DNA of 42,900 nt. Source: an uncultured Geobacteraceae bacterium. Lineage in GTDB: Bacteria; Desulfobacterota; Desulfuromonadia; Geobacterales; Pseudopelobacteraceae. The notes under the pieces were generated by a model. That model made no database searches and was not told where the DNA came from. It saw only the letters and a list, made by a program, of their open reading frames with translations. The position numbers were made by a program, and so were the translations under genes. The stretch covers positions 1-42,900 of the forward strand of contig CAIOXL010000109.1 in the NCBI GenBank assembly GCA_903862245.1. Reading direction: 5' to 3'. Shown one piece after another: positions 8,623-17,887 of this stretch (the first letter of the stretch is position 1; each line of letters begins with the position of its first letter).

Positions 8623-9531
8623 ATGAAAATTGACGCCTTGTGGTTTCGGGCGCATGTTATAAAAGCTGTTCGTGATTTTTTCTGGGATCGGGGGTTTCTT
8701 GAAGTTGAGACCCCCCTTCTTATTCCTGCCAATGCTCCGGAAGAACACATTAATCCGGTCATCACCCTCCCCTCCTGGCAGCTCCAGACATCACCCGAAA
8801 TCTGCATGAAGCGCCTTCTCTGCCGAGGGCACCAGAAACTGTTTCAAATATCCCGTTGTTGGCGCGCTGATGAACGCGGCTTGCGTCACCTGTCCGAGTT
8901 TACCATGCTTGAATGGTATCGGGCAGACGCCGACTATCATACCCTGATGGCAGATTGTGAGGAACTGCTTCAGCATGTTGTCTCCTCATGCCTGCCAAAA
9001 GACCGAGTATTCAGGCGTAATTCAGCAAAAATTGACCCGTTTGCCCCCTGGGAACGTATACGCGTCCAGGAGGCGTTTTCCCGTTTTGGCCAGGTAAGCG
9101 TATTCGATTGCGTCAAGAAGGGGCTCTACGAGGAAATTCTGACAACCGTAATTGAGCCTGCCCTTTCGCAATTTGACTCCCCTGTTATCCTGATGGACTA
9201 CCCTGCGGAATTAGCCGCACTGGCTCGCACCAAACCGGAAAACCGGGAGCTGGCTGAACGCTTTGAATTATATCTTGGGGGGCTGGAGCTGGCGAACGGT
9301 TTCAGTGAACTGACGGATCCCGCTGAACAGCGTTCTCGATTTGAAGAGGCGAACCGTGCTCGCAAAGCATCCGGTCAGATTGAACTGCCGCTGCCGGAGC
9401 CGTTTCTGAAGATTCTCGCTGCGCTGCCAAAATCGGCAGGAATTGCCCTGGGTATCGACCGGCTGGTAATGCTGACAGCAGGAGCAGATGCTATTGATGA
9501 TGTTGTCGCGTTTACTCCTGAGGATCTGTAG
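8623..9531 (+). CDS. epmA: EF-P lysine ligase EpmA (PoxA/GenX)
   Basis: A 302-residue class II lysyl-tRNA-synthetase paralogue without the anticodon-binding domain, which attaches beta-lysine to EF-P. Class II motif 1 (FLEVETPLLIP), motif 2 (FQISRCWRADERG, then FTMLEWYRAD) and motif 3 (GIALGIDRLVML) are present. The length matches EpmA (about 325 in E. coli) rather than full LysRS (about 500). It begins 4 bases after the efp stop. Its last 20 bases overlap the end of the convergent KamA/EpmB gene. Confidence 0.94.
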   Translation: MKIDALWFRAHVIKAVRDFFWDRGFLEVETPLLIPANAPEEHINPVITLPSWQLQTSPEICMKRLLCRGHQKLFQISRCWRADERGLRHLSEFTMLEWYRADADYHTLMADCEELLQHVVSSCLPKDRVFRRNSAKIDPFAPWERIRVQEAFSRFGQVSVFDCVKKGLYEEILTTVIEPALSQFDSPVILMDYPAELAALARTKPENRELAERFELYLGGLELANGFSELTDPAEQRSRFEEANRARKASGQIELPLPEPFLKILAALPKSAGIALGIDRLVMLTAGADAIDDVVAFTPEDL

Positions 9532-10552
9532 TAATATCTTGATAGATTACCCGCTCACCGGTATAGGTGCGAAGGTGCAGGGTCGTGCCCTGTATGACGC
9601 AATCATCGGGGAGAACCGCAACTTTTCCTTTTCCTCCCGGCAGATCGATAACGTAATGCGGTACAGCCATGCCGGAGATGTGGCCACGCAGGCCGCGCAT
9701 TATTTCCAGACCGGTACGAACTGAAGTCCGAAAATGTGCCGTACCCTTTACTAGATCCATCTGGTGCAGATAATACGGCTTGACCCGCAGGGAAAGCAGT
9801 CCGACCATCAGTTCCCGCATGATATCAACCGAGTCATTGACCCCCTTCAACAGAACCGTTTGATTGCCCAGCTGAATCCCGGCATCAGCCAGTAACGTGC
9901 AGGCAGCTGCTGAATCCGCTGATATTTCGGCGGGATGATTGAAATGGGTGTTGATATAAAGTGGGTGATATTGTTTCAGCAGAGTGCACAGGCCGGGAGT
10001 TATCCGGGCAGGAAGCGTAACCGGCACCCGGGTTCCGATCCGGATTATGGCAACATGGGCAATCATGCGCAAGCCCGATAAAATCAGTGACAGGGATTCA
10101 TCGTCAAGCATCAGCGGATCGCCACCGGACAAAATTACGTCATGAATAGAAGGATGGGCGGCAATATACTCAAGAGCCTTGTAAAGATCTGCTTCAGTCA
10201 TTGGAGCATCACCGCACCCCACAAGCCGTTTCCGCATACAGAAACGGCAGTAGACCGGACAACGGTTGGAAACAAGCAGTACTACACGGTCAGGGTAACG
10301 GTGGATAAGGCCTGAAACCGGGCTTAGGATATCCTCAGCCAGAGGATCAAGACACTGGTCAGCATCCTCAAGTTCTCTGACATCCGGCATGCACTGCTTC
10401 CAGATGGCATCATCCGGTTGCCTGATAAGACCGGCATAATAGTCTGTCAGCCGTACGGGATACCGTGAGGAAACAAGATCAATACTTTTACTAGATTCTA
10501 TGTTAGTCGCTTTTTTATAGTTAGTTGCGCTAGTATATTTAATGTATTGCAT
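9512..10552 (-). CDS. epmB: KamA-family radical SAM aminomutase, probable EpmB
   Basis: A 346-residue radical SAM enzyme. The [4Fe-4S] motif CxxxCxxC is at C98, C102 and C105 (CPVYCRFC), followed by LSGGDPLML and a Gly-rich PLP-lysine region (LPGGKGK). Lysine 2,3-aminomutases make beta-lysine from alpha-lysine; EpmB supplies EF-P modification. The C-terminus looks more like stand-alone KamA (LRGHISGMAVPHYVIDLPGG) than E. coli EpmB, so a wider lysine 2,3-aminomutase role is possible. Proximity to efp-epmA favours EpmB. The first 28 residues are AT-rich with no clear ribosome-binding site, so the start is uncertain. The 3' end overlaps epmA by 20 bases. Confidence 0.82.
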   Translation of the reverse strand: MQYIKYTSATNYKKATNIESSKSIDLVSSRYPVRLTDYYAGLIRQPDDAIWKQCMPDVRELEDADQCLDPLAEDILSPVSGLIHRYPDRVVLLVSNRCPVYCRFCMRKRLVGCGDAPMTEADLYKALEYIAAHPSIHDVILSGGDPLMLDDESLSLILSGLRMIAHVAIIRIGTRVPVTLPARITPGLCTLLKQYHPLYINTHFNHPAEISADSAAACTLLADAGIQLGNQTVLLKGVNDSVDIMRELMVGLLSLRVKPYYLHQMDLVKGTAHFRTSVRTGLEIMRGLRGHISGMAVPHYVIDLPGGKGKVAVLPDDCVIQGTTLHLRTYTGERVIYQDITTDPQE

Positions 10553-10706
10553 TATAGTTATGCCTGCCTGTGATAGGGATGGGATGTGAACATAGAAATA
10601 TGTTATTTGCTTGAAAATAGTCAGCTTTTATGAAATACACAACACATTATTAATCCACGTATCTCCCCTGATTTTCAGTTAATTCACTCAAAAACGGTTA
10701 CCTGCC

Positions 10707-12401
10707 ATGTACACAAAATACTATGGATTCAACGAAAAACCGTTCACATTGACGCCGAATCCCCGATTTATGTTCCTGAGCAAAAATCACCGGGAAGCGT
10801 TTGCCCATCTGCTGTTCGGCATCAACAACCATTACGGATTTATCGAACTTGTCGGCGAAGTCGGCACCGGGAAAACCACCGTGCTCCGTTCACTTCTCTG
10901 CCGTTTAGGCGATGACACGTACCGGTCTGCACTTATTTTCAATCCTTGCATGACCGGTGTCGAACTGTTTCGCAGCATTAATCATGAATTCGGCCTCCAG
11001 TCCGGGAGTGAATATATCAGCGAGCTTTTGGAAGAGCTCAACAGTTTTTTGCTCAGGGAGAATGCGCGAGGCGTTACCGTCGTTCTCATAATAGACGAAG
11101 CCCAGAACCTGTCACCAACAATTCTTGAACAATTACGGCTTATATCCAATTTTGAGACCGAAAACGACAAACTGATACAGATTGTCCTGGCGGGTCAGCC
11201 AGAGCTCTCGACGCTTTTAGGCCTGCCGGAGTTGAGACAGCTGAATCAGCGCATCACCGTACGTTACCGGCTTTTGGCCATGGACGGTGACGATACACGT
11301 TCCTACGTCCATCACCGGATGGTGGTGGCAGGCGAAACGGGCGGAGTTTCTTTCAACCGCACAGCACTGGCGTTAATACAACTCTACTCCCGCGGCATCC
11401 CCCGTCTTATCAACAATCTCTGCGACCGTGCGCTGCTGGTTGGTTATGGTGATGAGCGTAGAATCATTACCGCTCGCATCGTTACCAGGGCGATAGTGGA
11501 GCTGGTTACCGTGCAGCACGGCAGACGCCTGTTTTTGGCGACAATCGGCATGGTAACAGTTGTTGCCGTGTGTTTGGGTGCCTTCCTGTCTCTGGATTAC
11601 AGCGGAAGGCTTTCAGGCAATCAAGCCACAACCGGCTCTCCACGGCAATCGCCCCCACAAGTTCATTCAGTAATTCCTGCAAAAGCTGCTGTCGTTACTT
11701 CCCCCCCTGCCCCTTCCCCTGCTCGAGGACCAAATCCAGAAACAGCGGTTGCGCTTCCCATCGTTACGGAAAAGAACTTCTCGCAACTTCAACGGGAAAT
11801 CCTGTCCTTTGATCAGAATGATGTTCACCTTCGTGCCTTTAACACAATCGCAGATGTGTGGGGAGCCGGTCCTAACGACCGTTCACGCACTGCTGTGAAG
11901 AAGAAACTTCGGGTAACAATCTTCAGGGGGACCCTGGCCGAAGCAATCCGTTTTGACCTGCCATTTCTTGTTCTGACAAAAGTGACCGGCAGAATGGGTG
12001 GATACTGTATTGCGGTTACTTCTACAGGAAATAATTCAGTGTCAATCTCCCCATCATTGTTCGGCAAGGGTACCCTGACCAAAAACGAACTGAATTCAAT
12101 TGCCAGCGGAACATTTTATCTGGTATGGCAGAATTCAAACCGTATACCAGACGACGTAAAACAAGGTAACAGTAGCAATAATATCAAAGAGCTGCAGCGA
12201 CTTCTCCAGCGGTCCGGCGCATACAGCGGTCCAATTGACGGTGGTTATGGCGCTGCAACAGTTAAAGCGGTCAGTGATTTTCAGCGCTCAGCCGGGATTG
12301 CCCATAATGAAACAGTGGGAGAACTGACTCTCGCTGCCCTCTCAAGATACGATACCACCATAAAAATCCCATCCCTATCATCGGTAGGAAATTCAAAATG
12401 A
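10707..12401 (+). CDS. gspA: GspA/ExeA-type AAA ATPase with peptidoglycan-binding domain
   Basis: A 564-residue inner-membrane ATPase that, with GspB, helps the type II secretion secretin pass through peptidoglycan. It has an N-terminal AAA domain with Walker A GEVGTGKTT (50-58) and Walker B VVLIIDEAQNLS, and one transmembrane helix near 274-296. A Pro-rich linker leads to a C39-peptidase-like periplasmic region (GGYCIAVTSTG...FYLVWQ). A C-terminal PG_binding_1 domain carries IKELQRLLQRSGAYSGPIDG. Its stop overlaps the gspB start by 4 bases. No other T2SS gene is in the window, so the partner secretin lies elsewhere. Confidence 0.88.
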   Translation: MYTKYYGFNEKPFTLTPNPRFMFLSKNHREAFAHLLFGINNHYGFIELVGEVGTGKTTVLRSLLCRLGDDTYRSALIFNPCMTGVELFRSINHEFGLQSGSEYISELLEELNSFLLRENARGVTVVLIIDEAQNLSPTILEQLRLISNFETENDKLIQIVLAGQPELSTLLGLPELRQLNQRITVRYRLLAMDGDDTRSYVHHRMVVAGETGGVSFNRTALALIQLYSRGIPRLINNLCDRALLVGYGDERRIITARIVTRAIVELVTVQHGRRLFLATIGMVTVVAVCLGAFLSLDYSGRLSGNQATTGSPRQSPPQVHSVIPAKAAVVTSPPAPSPARGPNPETAVALPIVTEKNFSQLQREILSFDQNDVHLRAFNTIADVWGAGPNDRSRTAVKKKLRVTIFRGTLAEAIRFDLPFLVLTKVTGRMGGYCIAVTSTGNNSVSISPSLFGKGTLTKNELNSIASGTFYLVWQNSNRIPDDVKQGNSSNNIKELQRLLQRSGAYSGPIDGGYGAATVKAVSDFQRSAGIAHNETVGELTLAALSRYDTTIKIPSLSSVGNSK

Positions 12402-13075
12402 GTTCGATCATGAAAGCCCTTAAAAGGCTTGAAGATGACAAAGTCATGCACCAGCCTGACGAGATGAAAATAGATGCGGAAATAGTACGGGCCACCACTC
12501 ACCGTCCGGCATCTTCAGCGCGCATGCTGTTGATTTCACTGATTCTTATGGCATGCGGCTCCGCAGCAACATACCTGTTTATGAAACACGACAGGACACC
12601 TGTTTTTTCATCCCGGAAAGAACCCGTTATTTCCAGTCAAAAACAGCCTGCTGCACCGACCGCTCCGGAAATAAAAACAGAACAACTTCCGGAAGCAATC
12701 ATCGTGGTTCCTGCAGCGGACACCAGGAAGAACAAAACGGCAGCCCCGGCAACAATTCCCCCCCCGCTCACTCATGCAGAACAGGACAAAAAACATCCTG
12801 TCGCATCACGCCCCGCTCCCCAGGAACAGACGCCCTCCCCCGTTATCCTTCCATTACCTGCACCCGCCAAGACAGCCGCCGCCCCGGCTCTCAGAGTAAA
12901 CGGCATCGCCTATCAGAATGGCTCTGTTGACAATATGGCGGTCATCAATGGCATTCCCGTGTTACGTGGATCAACTGTTGAAGGGGTCATCGTAGAGGAA
13001 ATTCAGAAGGATCGAGTCCTGTTTCAATACAACGGGGAAAAATTCGGGATTTCGCTCGGGCAGTCAAATCGATAG
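12398..13075 (+). CDS. gspB: GspB-like general secretion pathway protein
   Basis: A 225-residue bitopic membrane protein. It has a cytoplasmic start (MSSIMKALKRLEDDKV), a single transmembrane helix near 41-60, a long Pro/Ala/Lys-rich periplasmic linker, and a C-terminal T2SSB domain from about 165 (LRVNGIAYQN...MAVINGIPVLRGSTVEGVIVEEI). That domain recalls GspB and the GspC HR domain. It is coupled to gspA by an ATGA overlap. It ends 7 bases from the convergent pgsA gene. Confidence 0.85.
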   Translation: MSSIMKALKRLEDDKVMHQPDEMKIDAEIVRATTHRPASSARMLLISLILMACGSAATYLFMKHDRTPVFSSRKEPVISSQKQPAAPTAPEIKTEQLPEAIIVVPAADTRKNKTAAPATIPPPLTHAEQDKKHPVASRPAPQEQTPSPVILPLPAPAKTAAAPALRVNGIAYQNGSVDNMAVINGIPVLRGSTVEGVIVEEIQKDRVLFQYNGEKFGISLGQSNR

Positions 13076-13082
13076 AGCAGAC

Positions 13083-13679
13083 TTACCTGACGATAATCTT
13101 GATAAAGCGTATCAGATAATCTACACCGGACCAGACTGTCAGGATGGTGGCAATCCAGAGGTAAAACATGCCAACGTTATGCATATTGACGGTCAGAAGT
13201 GTGTGGGAAATTCCAAAAAACCAATTGTATTTGTAATGCAGAACGAGCCCTAGTATGGCAACTATCTGAAAGATCGTTTTGTATTTACCCAGATCACTTG
13301 CCTGAATCACAATGCCTTCGCTTGAAGCGATGCCGCGCAGCCCGGTAATGATGATCTCCCTCGCCAGAATTACAAGCACCATCCAGGCCGGAACCCGGTT
13401 AAACGGCAGGATCATAATTAACGCAGCCATGACTATCAGCTTGTCAGCGATCGGATCAAGAAACTTACCAAAGATAGTGACAATTCCCATACGGCGCGCC
13501 AGATAGCCATCAAGCCAGTCTGTGATTGATGCCACAGCAAAGAGGGCCGCCGCCCAAAAGCAGGCTGACCGGGACGGCGACATCAGAAGCGCTGCAAGGA
13601 GCGGAATGGCAGCTATTCGCATCATGGTGAGGATATTCGGTAGGTTGAGTATCTGATTCGGCTGGCTGGTCGATGTCAT
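13083..13679 (-). CDS. pgsA: CDP-diacylglycerol-glycerol-3-phosphate 3-phosphatidyltransferase
   Basis: A 198-residue polytopic membrane enzyme that makes phosphatidylglycerol phosphate, the committed step to phosphatidylglycerol and cardiolipin. The CDP-alcohol phosphotransferase motif D-x2-DG-x2-AR-x8-G-x3-D-x3-D is complete: it starts at DWLDGYLARR and ends at FLDPIADK. About five hydrophobic helices are visible. It starts 4 bases after the lytic transglycosylase stop and is probably cotranscribed with it. GGAAAG precedes the ATG. Confidence 0.94.
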   Translation of the reverse strand: MTSTSQPNQILNLPNILTMMRIAAIPLLAALLMSPSRSACFWAAALFAVASITDWLDGYLARRMGIVTIFGKFLDPIADKLIVMAALIMILPFNRVPAWMVLVILAREIIITGLRGIASSEGIVIQASDLGKYKTIFQIVAILGLVLHYKYNWFFGISHTLLTVNMHNVGMFYLWIATILTVWSGVDYLIRFIKIIVR

Positions 13680-13683
13680 TATT

Positions 13684-14316
13684 TTATATACCGCTTTCCT
13701 GGTAAGACTTCATGTAGGAAAGAACCCGGTTCACATAGGTTCGTGTTTCGTTATAGGGTGGAATTCCACCATATTTGGCAACTTTATGTAATCCTGCATT
13801 GTAGGCCGCAAGCGCAAGCGAAACATCCCCGCGAAACGTATCAAGCAAAAATCGAAGATATTTCACCCCACCTTCAACATTATCTTTTGGGTTATACAGG
13901 TCAGCAACTTTCAGCGATCTGGCTGTTTCAGGCATAAGCTGCATCAAACCGCCAGCCCCTTTGCTGGAGACGGCATTGGGATTGTACCCTGATTCGGCGT
14001 GAATTACAGCCTTCACCAAACTCGGATTAACACCGTATTTATCGGAGCAGATTTTGATAAGCTGCTCATATTCTGCAGGATTAACTGAAGAAGCGTACTT
14101 GAGTTTTGTCCGGAGCTCCCTGTCTTTCTTCAGGTCACGCATAAAGACCTTGTAGCGCTTATCCGTCGGTGCGTCAGTGAAATGAACAATACCATCATCA
14201 TCAACATAACGGTAGATATCTGCTCTAACGCTACCCGGTACGGCCAGAGCGCTGATGAGCGCAATACTGAGGCAGACCATACTACGAGCACCATATGACA
14301 TGATTCGCGATAACAT
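13684..14316 (-). CDS. Exported lytic transglycosylase (DUF4124 + SLT)
   Basis: A 210-residue envelope enzyme that cleaves peptidoglycan glycan strands to 1,6-anhydro-muropeptides. It has a signal peptide with an Ala-Leu-rich core ending near VRA (about residue 32). An N-terminal DUF4124 segment follows (IYRYVDDDGIVHFTDAPTD). An SLT lysozyme-like domain begins near 84, with catalytic E108 in HAESGYNP, then SSKGAGGLMQLMP and AAYNAG. It is divergent from purM and upstream of pgsA. Confidence 0.9.
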   Translation of the reverse strand: MLSRIMSYGARSMVCLSIALISALAVPGSVRADIYRYVDDDGIVHFTDAPTDKRYKVFMRDLKKDRELRTKLKYASSVNPAEYEQLIKICSDKYGVNPSLVKAVIHAESGYNPNAVSSKGAGGLMQLMPETARSLKVADLYNPKDNVEGGVKYLRFLLDTFRGDVSLALAAYNAGLHKVAKYGGIPPYNETRTYVNRVLSYMKSYQESGI

Positions 14317-14391
14317 AGCGTCAATAATCCCAGAGTACCCGTATTTGTCAAGAGATATTCTGTTTTATATAGTGGCTGAACCAGTTTGAAA

Positions 14392-14420
14392 TTGACTTTT
14401 GAGAGGCCATGTTCTACTAA
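14392..14420 (+). promoter_or_regulatory. Candidate sigma-70 promoter of purM
   Basis: TTGACT (14392-14397) is separated by 17 bases from TACTAA (14415-14420), about 28 bases before the purM ATG, which has AAGGGGGA as its ribosome-binding site. The -10 match is only partial. It would drive purM-purN and, in the absence of an obvious terminator after purN, possibly the arn genes. No purine riboswitch or clear PurR box is visible. Confidence 0.45.
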
Positions 14421-14447
14421 TATCGCTTTCGTAAGGGGGATATTTCA

Positions 14448-15500
14448 ATGAGCAAAAAACCTGTTACCTATAAGGATTCCGGGGTGGATATTGCTGCTGG
14501 AAACAGTTTTGTCAACCTGATCAAGCCGTTGGTCAAGGCTACGTCGCGTCCGGAGGTACTTGCGGACATCGGCGGATTTGGCGGCCTGTTTTCTCTCAAT
14601 ACGGCAAAGTATAAAAATCCAGTCCTGGTTTCCGGGACTGACGGCGTCGGCACCAAACTTAAGATCGCCTTTCTGGCGGACCGCCACGACACCGTTGGTA
14701 TAGATCTTGTGGCAATGTGTGTAAATGACATAATTGTTCAGGGTGCGGAACCACTCTTTTTTCTGGATTACCTTGCCACAGGAAAGTTGTTACCGGAAAA
14801 AGGTGCCGAGATTGTCAAGGGAATCGCCGAAGGGTGCAAGCAGGCAGGCTGTGCATTGATTGGCGGAGAAACTGCTGAAATGCCCGGTTTCTACTCTGAT
14901 GGTGAATATGATGTTGCCGGTTTTACAGTTGGAGTCGTTGATCGAGAAAACATTATTGATGGCTCGGGTATATCTGTCGGCAATAAATTGATCGGCATTG
15001 CTTCAAGCGGATTACACAGCAACGGGTATTCTCTGGCACGAACGTTGATATTTGACCAACTTGGACTCACCGTACATGATACTTTTCCCGGTTCTGATTC
15101 TTCAGTTGCTGATGTACTGCTGACTCCCACCCGGATTTACGTCCGCTCGATTCTGAACCTGCTGAAAGATTATGCCATTAATGGCATCGCCCATATCACC
15201 GGGGGCGGTTTATTGGAAAATGTTCCCCGGGTGCTCCCTAAGGGGTGCCAGGCCAATATTTTCACCGATACGTGGCAGCGACCGAACCTTTTTACTGTTT
15301 TGCAAAAAGCAGGTAATGTTGAGCGCGATGAAATGTACCGCACCTTTAACATGGGAATTGGCATGGTGTTGGCGGTTGCGGAGAGCCTGGCAGAGGAAAT
15401 TATTGACCGCTTGAACGGGATGGGCGAATCAGCCTGGATTATCGGCGATATAGCTGCCTGCACCGAAGGTGATGAACGAGTTGAACTGGTTGAGGGCTAA
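14448..15500 (+). CDS. purM: Phosphoribosylformylglycinamidine cyclo-ligase (AIR synthetase)
   Basis: A 350-residue enzyme that closes FGAM to aminoimidazole ribotide with ATP in purine synthesis. It matches PurM end to end: [13 protein letters not shown] at the N-terminus, the Gly-rich [13 protein letters not shown] region, [46 protein letters not shown], and [16 protein letters not shown]. purN follows after 3 bases, so the two are cotranscribed. Confidence 0.97.
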   Translation: MSKKPVTYKDSGVDIAAGNSFVNLIKPLVKATSRPEVLADIGGFGGLFSLNTAKYKNPVLVSGTDGVGTKLKIAFLADRHDTVGIDLVAMCVNDIIVQGAEPLFFLDYLATGKLLPEKGAEIVKGIAEGCKQAGCALIGGETAEMPGFYSDGEYDVAGFTVGVVDRENIIDGSGISVGNKLIGIASSGLHSNGYSLARTLIFDQLGLTVHDTFPGSDSSVADVLLTPTRIYVRSILNLLKDYAINGIAHITGGGLLENVPRVLPKGCQANIFTDTWQRPNLFTVLQKAGNVERDEMYRTFNMGIGMVLAVAESLAEEIIDRLNGMGESAWIIGDIAACTEGDERVELVEG

Positions 15501-15503
15501 GTT

Positions 15504-16124
15504 ATGTCTGGGAACGCGCCATGCAGACTGGGTGTCCTGGTATCGGGAAGCGGCACTAATCTGCAAGCCATAATTGATCGCATTGAATCCGGCGATCTTA
15601 ATGCCGAGATAGCCTGTGTTATCAGCAACAAAGCCGATGCCTATGCCCTCACCCGTGCAGCGCGGCATGCAATTCCGGCTGTCGTCCATAGCAACGCACA
15701 CTTTTCCGAGCGGAGTTCATATGACGCCGCTACAGTTGAGATACTACGCAGTCACAAGGTGGATCTGGTAATTCTTGCCGGCTTTATGAGGATTCTGACG
15801 GACACCATGGTACATGCCTTTCCTAATGCGATCATGAATATCCACCCCGCCCTGCTCCCCTCATTCCCGGGCCTGCATGCCCAGCAGCAGGCACTTGACT
15901 ACGGTGTTCGCTATTCCGGATGCACCGTACACTTTGTTGACTGTGGCACCGATACCGGCCCGATAATCATGCAGACGGTAGTTCCGGTTGAGCAGGACGA
16001 TACAGAGGAAACCCTGTCAGCCCGAATTCAGAAGGCGGAACACCACACGTTTGCGGCAGCGATCAAGCTTTTCGTAAACAATAAAATCCAGGTACATGGG
16101 CGAAAGGTTCGAATACTCCCATAA
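15504..16124 (+). CDS. purN: Phosphoribosylglycinamide formyltransferase (GART)
   Basis: A 206-residue enzyme that transfers a formyl group from 10-formyl-THF to GAR. It has the phosphate loop VSGSGTNLQAIID, the folate/catalytic segment NIHPALLPSFPGLHAQQQAL (Asn and His catalytic), and the Asp in CGTDTGPIIMQ. It is followed after 39 bases by arnT without a visible terminator, which suggests readthrough into the lipid A modification genes. Confidence 0.96.
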   Translation: MSGNAPCRLGVLVSGSGTNLQAIIDRIESGDLNAEIACVISNKADAYALTRAARHAIPAVVHSNAHFSERSSYDAATVEILRSHKVDLVILAGFMRILTDTMVHAFPNAIMNIHPALLPSFPGLHAQQQALDYGVRYSGCTVHFVDCGTDTGPIIMQTVVPVEQDDTEETLSARIQKAEHHTFAAAIKLFVNNKIQVHGRKVRILP

Positions 16125-16163
16125 CCCATCAACTTTATTAAATTCACCTTCAAAAGGAAGAGC

Positions 16164-17825
16164 ATGCAGCACATCGTGAATTTTCTAACTGCCAGGATCA
16201 ATTCAGCCCGCCAGGACTTGATGGTTCTGGCAGTTGTCTTTGGGACAGCCTTCTTCCAATTCCTCTGGAAATTCCCCCTCATGGAACCGGATGAAGGGCG
16301 GTATAGTGAAATCCCCCGTGAAATGCTGGAACGGGGCGATTTTATCACTCCCATGCTCAATTACGTCAAATACTTCGAAAAACCGCCGCTGCACTACTGG
16401 CTGAATGCGCTGTCCATGACGGTTTTTGGTGAAAACGAGTTTGCCACCCGCTTTCCGGGAGCGCTCTGCGGTCTCCTGACGGTTCTATTTACCTATCACG
16501 TCGGCACGAAGCTGTTTGGTCGCCGTGAAGGACTCATGGCGGCACTCATACTTGGATCGTGTACTGGATTCCTGCTGCAGGGGCGCATTAATCTGACTGA
16601 TATGACCCTCACCTTCTGTATGTCCGCTTCCATCGGCTGTTTTCTGCTGGCAACCCGTCCCGCGGAGCGGAGCAAGGCGGTTTATTACTATCTGTTTTAC
16701 ACCTTTGCCGCCCTGGCCGTTCTTGCCAAGGGACTCATCGGCCTTGTCCTGCCCGGCGGCGTAATCTTTTTCTACCTGCTTGCCTGCCGGCGCTGGTCAC
16801 TCCTGAAGGAAATGCGTATTTTCACTGGCATTGCGCTGTTTCTGGCGATTGCAGCACCCTGGTTTGTCCTGGTCTCCGAGCGGAATCCGGAGTTTTTCCA
16901 GTTCTTTTTTATTCGTGAGCATTTCCAGCGTTTTCTGTCCAATGTCCATGGTCGCCACCAGCCATTCTGGTTTTTCCTGCCGATCCTCCTGCTGACCATG
17001 CTTCCCTGGTCTTTTTTCATTCCGCAGGCCCTTCTGGCCGCCTGGCGTAAGCGGAAGGAACAGGGGGGAGAGCCTCTCCTTTTTCTCATCATCTGGGCCG
17101 CAGTGATCTTCCTGTTTTTCTCAAAGTCCAACTCAAAACTGATCCCCTACATACTGCCGGTTTTCGCGCCGCTTTCACTGCTGGTGGGCCTGTTCTTCTC
17201 GCATGTATTTGATGGCGAAACGGTTCCCCGCCGCACCGGAAAATTGGTGTCAGTTATCCTCGCCCTGCTCGGCTGCGGCGTCATCCTGTATCCCCACGTT
17301 GTTGCCGATACCTACATTTCCCCAGTGGGTGGGATCGTGCTGGGAACGGTCTTTCTGGTTGAGGGAGCTTTGGTTTTCTTTGCCGCACGACGCAGCGACC
17401 CTGTTGGCCTGTTTGCCTCCCTCTGCACAGGTGGGCTGCTGCTGGCACTGGTTGCCCCGCATGCGGCCTTTTCGACAATTTCAGCACGAAATGCCAGTTC
17501 CGTTGAACTCTGCCGGATGGTAGCATCGGTGGCAACTCCGGAGACAGCGGTTGTGTCTGTCGGCTACGAACAAGGACTTCCCTTTTATGCCCGACGCCGT
17601 GTTATAGTGGCAGACGGAATTGGTGAGCTGGAATTTGGGGCCAAGATTGGTGACCAGTCAGCCTGGTTCATGGATCTGGCGCGTTTCCATCAGCTCTGGG
17701 ACTCCGGACGGCATGTGGTTGCGCTGGTTCAACCGGAGGAGTTGCCCCGCCTCTCTTCGGAAGCCAGGACACCGGTAAAAATACTGGGGAAAGACTTGCG
17801 ACGTGTTCTGATCACCAACCGCTGA
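16164..17825 (+). CDS. arnT: ArnT-like polyprenyl-phosphate glycosyltransferase (GT83/PMT_2)
   Basis: A 553-residue polytopic inner-membrane enzyme, here presumed to move L-Ara4N from undecaprenyl phosphate to lipid A on the periplasmic face. It has the first-loop motif EPDEGRYSEIPREMLERGD, followed by YFEKPPLHYWL, both characteristic of ArnT-type GT-C transferases. About a dozen hydrophobic helices are visible and the length is normal for ArnT (about 550). Linkage to arnB-C-A-D supports the substrate. A related sugar, or a protein O-mannosylation role, remains possible from sequence alone. GGAAGAG precedes the ATG. Confidence 0.85.
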   Translation: MQHIVNFLTARINSARQDLMVLAVVFGTAFFQFLWKFPLMEPDEGRYSEIPREMLERGDFITPMLNYVKYFEKPPLHYWLNALSMTVFGENEFATRFPGALCGLLTVLFTYHVGTKLFGRREGLMAALILGSCTGFLLQGRINLTDMTLTFCMSASIGCFLLATRPAERSKAVYYYLFYTFAALAVLAKGLIGLVLPGGVIFFYLLACRRWSLLKEMRIFTGIALFLAIAAPWFVLVSERNPEFFQFFFIREHFQRFLSNVHGRHQPFWFFLPILLLTMLPWSFFIPQALLAAWRKRKEQGGEPLLFLIIWAAVIFLFFSKSNSKLIPYILPVFAPLSLLVGLFFSHVFDGETVPRRTGKLVSVILALLGCGVILYPHVVADTYISPVGGIVLGTVFLVEGALVFFAARRSDPVGLFASLCTGGLLLALVAPHAAFSTISARNASSVELCRMVASVATPETAVVSVGYEQGLPFYARRRVIVADGIGELEFGAKIGDQSAWFMDLARFHQLWDSGRHVVALVQPEELPRLSSEARTPVKILGKDLRRVLITNR

Positions 17826-17887
17826 TTATATTAAATCTGGTTCGCTGATTCGGTGAGCAGCGGACCGTTATTGTACTGGAGGACGTA

